A stretch of DNA of 18,850 bases. It comes from Patescibacteria group bacterium. GTDB lineage: Bacteria; Patescibacteriota; Microgenomatia; PFEM01; JAHIFH01. Positions 11,620 to 18,357 of this stretch are shown here, one piece after another. The stretch spans positions 1-18,850 of the forward strand of contig JAHIFH010000043.1 of NCBI GenBank assembly GCA_018900995.1, in the 5' to 3' direction. Positions within the stretch are counted from its first letter, which is position 1. Each line of letters opens with the position of its first letter. Below the pieces are notes generated by a model. It made no database searches. It was not told the DNA's origin and was given only the letters and a program-made list of their open reading frames with translations. The translations under genes were made by a program, and so were the position numbers.

Positions 11620-11645
11620 AAAAAAGACACCTTAATGGTGTCTTT
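11619..11645 (-). terminator. Intrinsic terminator of tmRNA
   Basis: Perfect 9-bp stem AAAGACACC/GGTGTCTTT with a 5-base loop, followed by T residues on the minus strand. Confidence 0.85.
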
Positions 11646-11652
11646 TTCTTTG

Positions 11653-12025
11653 TGGAGATGGCCGGGATGAACCGGCGTCCGAAAAGAATTTTTAAAAACT
11701 TCTACAAGCTTAGCTAACTCTTGTTTGTCGTTTTAACCTGATCCTGTTAGCCGGAAAGCTAAAACCAAGACTAATTAATACTTGGCCACAATCGTGTAGT
11801 CAGCGATTGTGGTTGTATCCCGACTGGGTTTATGCCCGCTAAGTCCCATCGGGAGAGAACCTAACAGACCGCAACTATCCTCGCTTAAGCTACACGAGCG
11901 TACGCATAAGCATAGTTGCTACCAACTGATTTGTTGGCGTTTATTTTTTAGCTCTGTTTAACAACTTTTAGCTAAAGTTGGCTTGCCGTTTTTAAAGAGC
12001 TCTTTCCGTCGAGACTTACATCCCC
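11653..12025 (-). ncRNA. ssrA: tmRNA (transfer-messenger RNA)
   Basis: About 373 nt. The 5' end GGGGATGTAAGTCTCGACGG and 3' end, with GGACGCCGGTTCATCCCGGC and CATCTCCA, form the alanyl-tRNA-like domain; acceptor GGGGATG pairs with CATCTCC and A73 follows. The tag frame starts at GCC 11938 and reads ANKSVGSNYAYAYARVA with stop TAA at 11885. Pseudoknot-forming stretches lie on both sides. It rescues ribosomes stalled on mRNAs lacking stops, together with SmpB, which is encoded directly upstream. Its first ten bases are also the last codons and stop of smpB. CCA is not encoded. Confidence 0.95.
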
Positions 12026-12462
12026 TTATCTTTTAAAGTTTGCTGAATTTCTCTTTCAATCGCTTTTCTTTTCTTCGCTTCTCTTTTATCATATTTCTTC
12101 TTTCCTCTTGCCAAAGCGATTTCTAGCTTGATCTGACGGCCCTTAGTATAGCATGAAACAGGTATAATAGTCAAACCTTTTTCTTTGGTCTGCTGGGTCA
12201 ATTTTAAAAGCTCATTTTTATGTAAAAGTAGTTTCCGGCTGCGCCGAGGATCATAATCTCGATTATCAGCAAAGGGATAAGGATTGATATAGGCATTAAG
12301 CAACCAGGCTTCGCCACCAATAATCCTGGCAAAGCTCTCGCTCAGACTCATTTTCCCCGCTTTAACTGACTTGACTTCAGCACCAGTTAAGGCAACTCCC
12401 GCTTCAAATTTTTCGAGGAGATGATAGTCGTATCTGGCACGGCGGTTGATAATTTTTTTCAT
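12016..12462 (-). CDS. smpB: SsrA-binding protein SmpB
   Basis: 148 residues, normal length. Conserved motifs: NRRARYDYHLLEKFEAGVAL (6-25), TGAEVKS (26-32), DPRRSRKLLLHK (about 71-82), GKKKYDKREAKKRK near the C-terminus. The beta-barrel binds the tmRNA tRNA-like domain, and the basic tail probes the empty mRNA channel. Start ATG 12462 overlaps the upstream stop as ATGA. The final codons AAG GGG ATG TAA are inside mature tmRNA, so RNase P processing of tmRNA would remove the stop codon from smpB mRNA. Confidence 0.96.
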   Translation of the reverse strand: MKKIINRRARYDYHLLEKFEAGVALTGAEVKSVKAGKMSLSESFARIIGGEAWLLNAYINPYPFADNRDYDPRRSRKLLLHKNELLKLTQQTKEKGLTIIPVSCYTKGRQIKLEIALARGKKKYDKREAKKRKAIEREIQQTLKDKGM

Positions 12463-14381
12463 CTAATCTCAATGGCAAAAATCTGATTACCTGATAACAA
12501 TAAAATCTTTTTTTCTTCCTCAGAGGCAACTAAGCCAACAATATCCCCCATGCCTTGCCAAAGATATTGGGAATTATATTCGCCTGATTTATTAATAACC
12601 ACTACCCGCGAGTTGCCTTTATCAACAATATAAAGATTTTCCTGGTCATCATCAGTAAAAATCCCGGTGGGATTATTGAAAGGCTGGTCTAAACCAGAAA
12701 TAGTAAAAGGGTCTCTCCCTCCTTGAGTGAATTTAAGAATTGTTCCGTTCTTTTTTAAAACCCAAATTGAACCATCAATACTCATACCGACAGCATCACT
12801 GAAATCAAACTCTTCGCCTTTCAGCCAACGGCGGTAAGCCCCAAAACCACCTTCCATCCCCGGATATTTCCAAATTTCTCCCCCTTTATCAAGCAAATAA
12901 AGACTGCCACCAAAAGCACGAAAATCAATAATTTCTCCCCACTCCTCATCAGCCTCTATGACCAACTTTTCCCGCTTAGTTTCTTTATCAAATTCAAGAA
13001 TCCCTCTTTTGGTGAGTAAATAAATCTTGGGCAAGAAAACCGCCACCTGCTGACCATCAGTCAAACTTTCTCCCCCGGCTAAAATGGCTGATTGCCTGGT
13101 CGCTATTTTCAAGCTATATACCGCTTTTTTCTCCTTATCAAAAATGACCACTTCGCCCCCGGAAATAGCCAGGTCATCTCCTTTAGCCCCATCTTTAATA
13201 AAAACCAAATCAAAAAAACTAGTTGGCTCAACCTCATGTTCGTGCATCACCAAAGAAAGTGATTGTTCCAATTCTGTTTTGAAATCAATGACCGCCTGGC
13301 TCGCTTCTTCATCGCTGATTTCATCAATTAAATCCCTTGCCTCAAGTAATAATTGGCGCGCCCTAATCGGATTAAGCTCAATCAAGGCATTGCCTTCATC
13401 TTTCTTGATTTGGGCTTGTCTTAAAATAGCTGCTTGTCCACCGCCTTCTTGATGACGACTCCGCTGTCTAACTCCCAAAACAACACTGACCATCAATAAA
13501 ACCAGAAGAATCACCGCCACATTCATTAAGGTTTTCCGCGGTCTTTCCTTCTCTTTGTCTTCTTTAGCCAAATAAATTGCCCGGCGTTTCAACTTTTTCT
13601 CTACCTTAAAAAGAAGTAATTGGCCTAATCTCACTCCTTGTTTTGACAAATTGGTAAGCTTCTGCTTAATGTTGGCTCTGAATCGCTGTTTTTCGAAGGT
13701 TGGTTTTTCCTCTGGCAGCTTCTCTTTTGGAGGAAGAACAGTCTTAGGTTCCTCTTCTATCAAACTTTCTATTTTCAAGACCGCTGCTGCTGCCCGACCA
13801 TCCTCTTTTCGACCATGAATCATGGGCGCTAAAAACTCGGCGGCTTCATTGGCTGAATCGGCTGACAAAGCGGCTTTAATTGCTCCCTCAGCCAAAAATG
13901 AGAAAAATTTTTGGCTGCCTAAAAGAAAGACGTCACCACTGGTCGCTCGCCCACTGGCGACCTCTACTTTCCCTTCTTCACCTGACAAAACAGTCGCTAT
14001 TTTCCCTTCCCGTTGAACCAAAACTTTTCCCCTACCGGCAACGGCAAAATATATTATCTCTCCGACTAAAGCGACGGCTCCAATTTCTACTGTTGCCTCT
14101 TTCCCCGTTTCTTCTAAAACTTGCGCCAAAGCGTTTCTTAATTGATCAATCGCTTTTTCCTCCAGATGGCCATAATACTCTTCATGAAGACGGGAAATTA
14201 TCTCCCTACCAGCAGTGACTATCTCTCCTTCAGTTAACTCAGAAAGGCTAATGACGGCTAAAAATTGACCTCTTTTAGCTAATTTTTCTTTTTCCGTAGG
14301 GGAGAAGGTGTGAACTTGAGACCAAGCTTCATCAGTAGCGGTTCCCACAATCTTGGCAGTTTCAAGAAGAAATTTTTTCAT
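12459..14381 (-). CDS. PP2C-like pseudo-phosphatase / membrane / beta-propeller protein
   Basis: 640 residues from ATG 14381 (TTG one codon earlier is possible). The N-terminal domain (about 1-205) has PP2C-like strands, GAVALVGEIIYFAVAGRGKV and SGDVFLLGSQKFFSFL, but the metal-binding Asp motifs are missing; where active enzymes have SDG this has GSQ. A Lys/Glu linker follows, one membrane helix (about 286-305), a helical segment (about 315-385) and a C-terminal repeat region (about 390-640) with VFDKEKKAVYSL, GGEIWKYPG, NLYIVDKGNSRVVVI, suggesting an NHL/YVTN-like beta-propeller outside the cell. The topology couples a cytoplasmic pseudo-enzyme to an external domain. Function is unknown. It is in an operon between a small membrane protein and smpB. 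Confidence 0.75.
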   Translation of the reverse strand: MKKFLLETAKIVGTATDEAWSQVHTFSPTEKEKLAKRGQFLAVISLSELTEGEIVTAGREIISRLHEEYYGHLEEKAIDQLRNALAQVLEETGKEATVEIGAVALVGEIIYFAVAGRGKVLVQREGKIATVLSGEEGKVEVASGRATSGDVFLLGSQKFFSFLAEGAIKAALSADSANEAAEFLAPMIHGRKEDGRAAAAVLKIESLIEEEPKTVLPPKEKLPEEKPTFEKQRFRANIKQKLTNLSKQGVRLGQLLLFKVEKKLKRRAIYLAKEDKEKERPRKTLMNVAVILLVLLMVSVVLGVRQRSRHQEGGGQAAILRQAQIKKDEGNALIELNPIRARQLLLEARDLIDEISDEEASQAVIDFKTELEQSLSLVMHEHEVEPTSFFDLVFIKDGAKGDDLAISGGEVVIFDKEKKAVYSLKIATRQSAILAGGESLTDGQQVAVFLPKIYLLTKRGILEFDKETKREKLVIEADEEWGEIIDFRAFGGSLYLLDKGGEIWKYPGMEGGFGAYRRWLKGEEFDFSDAVGMSIDGSIWVLKKNGTILKFTQGGRDPFTISGLDQPFNNPTGIFTDDDQENLYIVDKGNSRVVVINKSGEYNSQYLWQGMGDIVGLVASEEEKKILLLSGNQIFAIEIR

Positions 14382-14385
14382 CAAT

Positions 14386-14631
14386 TTAGAAAGCGAGAAG
14401 AATAATCAGCAATAAACCAATAATCATTCCTAAGTGAGCCCAGGCAACAATCTTGATAGGCAAATCAAAAGACCCCTCTAAAGTTTTACTCATCAAACCC
14501 ACTTGTCGAATAAAAATTACCCCAAAAGCCAGATAAAAAAGCATCCCAAAAAGAAATAGACCTTTTAAAACCCAACTCAGGCGGAAGCTAAAATTAGCTA
14601 AGTATTCAACTAATCTTTCAAAAGGGGTCAT
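14386..14631 (-). CDS. Small two-helix membrane protein
   Basis: 81 residues, not recognised. Hydrophobic helices at about 20-43 and 62-80, with an amphipathic start TPFERLVEYLANFSF. Start ATG 14631 overlaps the stop of the PH-domain gene as ATGA, and it ends four bases before the next gene, so it belongs to this operon and may work with the two membrane proteins around it. Confidence 0.65.
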   Translation of the reverse strand: MTPFERLVEYLANFSFRLSWVLKGLFLFGMLFYLAFGVIFIRQVGLMSKTLEGSFDLPIKIVAWAHLGMIIGLLLIILLAF

Positions 14632-15299
14632 CTTACTCTCCCTTCCAGTTTTTCTTGTTCTTCTTCAAGAATTAATTGATTAAGGATTTTAATTACTTCT
14701 TCTGGTTGGGGAATATCTTCAAAAATAAACTCCCTTTGTTCAGCCGCTGTCTGAATGTGGACATTACCATAGTTAAAAAGAGAACGAACAAAACCACCCA
14801 TTTTTACGCTGATGTCTTGAATCATATCAATTTTTGTGCTGGAGATATCCCGATAAAGAATGTTGGGAAAATCAATATCCACCACCCTTTCATCAGTGAC
14901 GATATTAACATTGAAAAACCACATCAGAAAATTCTGAAAGGCATAAGAAAAAGCCAAAAGATACCAGGTCAAAAGGGTAAGAGTGCGAAAACGGAAAGAA
15001 CTAAAGATTTCAGGAAAAAGCCTGAAGACTATACTTGGTAACAAAATCATAACTACGGTAATCAACACCCATCTAAAATTAGTTATCAAATGGCGTCTAG
15101 TCAAGAGAATAATCTTTTCTTTTCTTTCTTGAGTATCAAAAGTAATTTTTTTGGGACGAATAACTAGGGATGCCAGGGGATTAGTAGTTCTTTGGGCTTT
15201 GAGTTCATCAGCTACTGTTTCAGCCTTAGCCGCTTTGAGTTTAGTAGGCGGTTTCTCTGGTTTTTTTTCTTTGTCTTTGGCAACGTAAATATCTGGCAT
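14628..15299 (-). CDS. Membrane protein with bacterial PH domain (bPH2/DUF304)
   Basis: 223 residues from ATG 15299. The longer frame reaching back to 15428 is rejected because it runs antisense-free through the SpoIID gene end and lacks a start signal. A Lys/Pro/Ala-rich head (1-60) precedes two membrane helices (about 74-95 and 104-130), then the bPH2 domain beginning NVNIVTDERVVDIDFPNILYRDI and continuing DMIQDISVKMGGFVRSLFNYGNVHIQT. Such proteins are small membrane-bound modules of unclear function. It heads the operon leading to smpB and tmRNA. An extended -10 begins in the upstream stop codon. Confidence 0.85.
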   Translation of the reverse strand: MPDIYVAKDKEKKPEKPPTKLKAAKAETVADELKAQRTTNPLASLVIRPKKITFDTQERKEKIILLTRRHLITNFRWVLITVVMILLPSIVFRLFPEIFSSFRFRTLTLLTWYLLAFSYAFQNFLMWFFNVNIVTDERVVDIDFPNILYRDISSTKIDMIQDISVKMGGFVRSLFNYGNVHIQTAAEQREFIFEDIPQPEEVIKILNQLILEEEQEKLEGRVR

Positions 15300-15309
15300 C
15301 CTGTCAATT

Positions 15310-15318
15310 ATTTTATCA
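15310..15318 (-). promoter_or_regulatory. Extended -10 built on the SpoIID stop codon
   Basis: TGATAAAAT on the minus strand. Its first three bases are the TGA stop of the SpoIID gene, and it ends ten bases before ATG 15299, predicting a leader of about three bases. Confidence 0.5.
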
Positions 15319-17001
15319 CTTCTGCTCAATATTAAACAATGGACCAACAATCTGAATATTGGCTGGTGCTCGGAGATTAAAAAAATTCTTAAACTCAGGC
15401 CCGTCAAAACTCCTTGTCCCAGCATCACCAGAAACGCTAACCGTTGTCGTCCTACCTATCCCCTTATCCCAATCAACAGAAACATTAGAAACGCTACTAT
15501 AGGGAGTAATTCCTCTGCTACGAAGTTCCTGTTTTACTTTCTCCTCATTCCAAATTTCTCCTCCATAAGGATGAGGTTTATCGGTTTGATATAAATGCTC
15601 GCGGGTTGAGGAGTCCTCTCTTGCAAGAAGCAAAACATTAACAATGTCGGCTACTTCTTCTGATTTGAGCCAGGCAGATTTTCCATACTCACTACGCCAC
15701 CCCTGAGCGGCATAAAAACAAAGGGAATCTCTGTCATAGGCTTTACCCTGAAGATCACCAAAATTAGCTACTTCACCACTGGTATCTCTCATTCTTTTTG
15801 TCCAGGGCTTGTAACTCCAGCCAACATCGGATGAGGTAAAAGTGTAACCTCCTGAAGTTGAGGCATACCAAGCAGTAATCGCCTGACCACTATGAATTGC
15901 CACTTCTCCCTCAGTTGCTCGAACCGCCGCTTCCCAATTACCCCCCTTGTTACCGCCTTTATAAACCTGACATTGCTGGGTGGTGCAGATTTCATTGGCG
16001 CCGTTATTGGTATAAGCTAAAGCATAAGACCGGGCTGCCACTGCCTGGGCTTTTTGGGCTTCAATCGGCCAACTCTCTGGCATCTCATAAATCCCTAATA
16101 AATACTGCTCTAAAGGCATTTCGCCATAGCCCTGGACTCTAATGTTAATATTGGGTTTCTTCTCAAGAGTAATTCCTTCATAATAAGCATTAAGAATATC
16201 TTGATAAGACTGCCCGGCTTTGGCCCGACCATAGGCGCCATATTGATTCATCCCCACCCGGTGGGGAATGCCAAAAGTATAAAAGGCAAAGGCGGGACGA
16301 AAGCCTGGTTCGAGGTTTCTGTCATCAACACAAACCAAGGGTCCAGCTCCTAAGGTTGGCGGCAGATTTAAACTCGCCAGTTTTTGAGCTAGCAATTGTT
16401 GTTGTTTGGTAGTCAAAGAAGCAATGGCTGATTCAACTTTCTCTACTTCTCCTTCTAGAAAACTGGCTCTTTCATCAACTTGTTTTTGGACTTGAGATAA
16501 ACTAGCTTGACTCCGTTCATAGGTGGCTTTATCCTCTTCAAGTTTTCTCAAGTCAGCTGAGATTTGGATAATCATCAACCGGTCCTGATTAACTGCTTGT
16601 TGGCGGAAAGTTAGCTCGCGAGTCAGTTCTTGGGCGGTGGTGGAAGATAAAAGTAAAAGAAGAGGAGAAAATCTTTGACTGTTAATATAGTAACTTCTCA
16701 CCCTAGCCGCTAAAAGCTCTTTTTGAAAAGCCAAGTCTACCTCCCGCTCAAAGATGCTCTCCTCAAGCTCTTTCAACTTAACGGCAATGGCGTTAAGTTT
16801 TTTTTGAATATCCTCTAATTGAGTTTTAAGCTCAGCCAGTTCAGCTTTATTGCGCTCATGGGCCGGTTTTAAAGCATCAATAATTTTTTGAATTTCGGAG
16901 ATTTGGCAATCGTAGTCTGTATCTGGACATGCGGCTCTCGCAATTAGAGTAAAAGAAAAGAGGAGAAAAGTCGAAACTAATAAAATGGCAGCTCTTTTCA
17001 T
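15316..17001 (-). CDS. Exported coiled-coil protein with SpoIID domain
   Basis: 561 residues. Signal peptide (1-24, cleaved near ARA-A). Long coiled coil (about 34-110 and 130-215) of the type seen in PcsB/CwlO-like cell-wall proteins. The SpoIID domain starts near 235, with HRVGMNQYGAYGRAKAG (247-263), YLLGIYEMPESWP (300-312; Glu306 fits the catalytic Glu of SpoIID transglycosylases), AQAVAARSYALAY and STSGGYT (381-387). SpoIID cleaves stripped peptidoglycan glycan strands in spore formers. Here, without any sporulation context, it more likely acts in cell-wall remodelling. An extended -10 lies nine bases upstream of ATG 17001 and the gene is divergent from the pilin operon. Confidence 0.88.
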   Translation of the reverse strand: MKRAAILLVSTFLLFSFTLIARAACPDTDYDCQISEIQKIIDALKPAHERNKAELAELKTQLEDIQKKLNAIAVKLKELEESIFEREVDLAFQKELLAARVRSYYINSQRFSPLLLLLSSTTAQELTRELTFRQQAVNQDRLMIIQISADLRKLEEDKATYERSQASLSQVQKQVDERASFLEGEVEKVESAIASLTTKQQQLLAQKLASLNLPPTLGAGPLVCVDDRNLEPGFRPAFAFYTFGIPHRVGMNQYGAYGRAKAGQSYQDILNAYYEGITLEKKPNINIRVQGYGEMPLEQYLLGIYEMPESWPIEAQKAQAVAARSYALAYTNNGANEICTTQQCQVYKGGNKGGNWEAAVRATEGEVAIHSGQAITAWYASTSGGYTFTSSDVGWSYKPWTKRMRDTSGEVANFGDLQGKAYDRDSLCFYAAQGWRSEYGKSAWLKSEEVADIVNVLLLAREDSSTREHLYQTDKPHPYGGEIWNEEKVKQELRSRGITPYSSVSNVSVDWDKGIGRTTTVSVSGDAGTRSFDGPEFKNFFNLRAPANIQIVGPLFNIEQK

Positions 17002-17010
17002 TCTGTTCCA

Positions 17011-17019
17011 AGTATACCA
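17011..17019 (-). promoter_or_regulatory. Extended -10 of the SpoIID gene
   Basis: TGGTATACT on the minus strand, ending nine bases before ATG 17001; no ribosome site follows. Confidence 0.55.
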
Positions 17020-17061
17020 TAGCCGTTAATTCAGCCCATATTGCGTCTCATAAAATAATTG

Positions 17062-17070
17062 TGTTAGACT
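17062..17070 (+). promoter_or_regulatory. Extended -10 of the VirB2-like pilin operon
   Basis: TGTTAGACT ends seven bases before ATG 17078. The element starts 43 bp from the divergent SpoIID -10, so the two promoters share one short region. Confidence 0.5.
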
Positions 17071-17077
17071 GAAAAAG

Positions 17078-18061
17078 ATGAGAAAAATAGTTTTCTTATT
17101 CTTTTCTATCTTGATTTTGTTTACACTCTACGCAAGCGATACTTTCGCTGCCTGTCAAATTTCAGCCCCTGATTCTGCTAGGTATAACAGCCAGATAACG
17201 GTAACTGTCGATCAGGTACCATCACCACCAACAGATCAAATGCCAGGATTAAGTGTCCGTGATTCGAATGGCAGCGAAATAGGGTGTTATCCTCTTCCTT
17301 GGCCAAACGCAACCGTGGTAGGAGTAGGTCTTCCCAGTGCTGGAACCCATGCTACCCTTAGGGTCGAAATGAGGGAGTGCACAAGCGCTCTCTGTTACAG
17401 TTGCGGAAAATTTATCTCCGGTCCCGACTGTACAAAAATGGTCAATCTAACCGGGGCGCCCCCGCCAAGTCCTTCCTGTAGTGTGGCTGTTACTCAAAGC
17501 CAAATCAAAGTCACTACCCAAAATCTGTCTTGTGCTGAAATAGGTTATTGCTTCTCTGTTCTTAACCCAAATGGATTCAGTGAAAGTACGCAATGTAAAT
17601 ATTGGGGAGGGCAATGTAATGGAAGCATGGTTGTAGATTTCATTTCCCAGGTTGGTTGGAAATCAGGAACATATACCGTTGAGGTTAGAAAACCAGGTAC
17701 CCACGGAGACTTAGTAACATCTTGTGGGTTCTACTATACAGCACCAGGTCCTTCCCCGCTTCCACCTACTGGCTGCGATGACCCAGACGCAATCCCCACC
17801 GCCATCGGCTGCATCAATGTTAAAAGCCCGGAAGGATTTGTTGGATCGATTTTAACCTTGGCTATCGGCATTGGTGGGGGAATTGCTATGCTTTTAATCA
17901 TCTTTGGTGGGATTCAAATTTTGACTTCGGCTGGCAATCCTGAAAAAATCCAAGCAGGCAAAGAATTAATTACTTCCGCTATCGCTGGTTTAATTTTAAT
18001 TGTCTTTTCTGTTTTTATTTTGCGTATAATTGGAGTAGAAGTATTAGAAATATTCAAATAA
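17078..18061 (+). CDS. Large VirB2/TrbC-like pilin with cysteine-rich outer domain
   Basis: 327 residues. Signal peptide (1-24, DTFA-A). Exported region of about 210 residues with roughly 14 cysteines, two Ig-like-looking segments separated by Pro/Ser linkers (APPPSPS near 126 and GPSPLPP near 223). The C-terminus (about 243-327) is a two-helix pilin module: GFVGSILTLAIGIGGGIAML, the conserved loop GGIQILTSAGNPEKIQAGKE, then a second helix. That module matches CPR T4SS-pilin proteins. Likely a surface or secretion-filament component with an added adhesive or structural head. Cotranscribed with the short pilin; stop and start overlap as TAATG. Confidence 0.82.
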   Translation: MRKIVFLFFSILILFTLYASDTFAACQISAPDSARYNSQITVTVDQVPSPPTDQMPGLSVRDSNGSEIGCYPLPWPNATVVGVGLPSAGTHATLRVEMRECTSALCYSCGKFISGPDCTKMVNLTGAPPPSPSCSVAVTQSQIKVTTQNLSCAEIGYCFSVLNPNGFSESTQCKYWGGQCNGSMVVDFISQVGWKSGTYTVEVRKPGTHGDLVTSCGFYYTAPGPSPLPPTGCDDPDAIPTAIGCINVKSPEGFVGSILTLAIGIGGGIAMLLIIFGGIQILTSAGNPEKIQAGKELITSAIAGLILIVFSVFILRIIGVEVLEIFK

Positions 18062-18357
18062 TGCAAATCTTAGCTGTTGCCTTTCCCAATATAACTGATC
18101 CATTAGGAGGAAAATTTAGCGACATCGGCGACATCATTAACAACCTGGTGCCTTATATCTTTGCTTTAGCAGGTTTAGCCCTGCTTTTTATTCTTATCTT
18201 GGGTGGTTTTGAGCTAATGACTTCGGCTGGCGACCCGAAAAAAATGGAGGCTGCCAAAGGAAAAATAACTAATGCCGTCATTGGCTTTATTATTATCTTT
18301 GTTGCTTTTTGGCTAGTTCAGATTTTGGAAGTTATTTTCGGGTTAACGATTTTTTAG
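18061..18357 (+). CDS. VirB2/TrbC-like T4SS pilin
   Basis: 98 residues. A short N-terminus is followed by two membrane helices (about 30-52 and 72-95) joined by the conserved loop GGFELMTSAGDPKKMEAAKG, almost the same as in the upstream protein (GGIQILTSAGNPEKIQAGKE). The predicted subunit of a type IV secretion-like pilus or channel. Start ATG 18061 overlaps the upstream stop. Its 3' end overlaps the convergent uppS gene by 26 bp. Confidence 0.85.
   Translation: MQILAVAFPNITDPLGGKFSDIGDIINNLVPYIFALAGLALLFILILGGFELMTSAGDPKKMEAAKGKITNAVIGFIIIFVAFWLVQILEVIFGLTIF

Noticed and set aside
11604..11630. GTG start of comF at 11630
   Set aside because: This GTG is in the stem of the tmRNA terminator and upstream of the comF -10; ATG 11603 fits better.
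15300..15428. N-terminal extension of the bPH2 protein
   Set aside because: It would overlap the SpoIID coding region by 113 bases, with unremarkable sequence and no start signal; ATG 15299 follows an extended -10.
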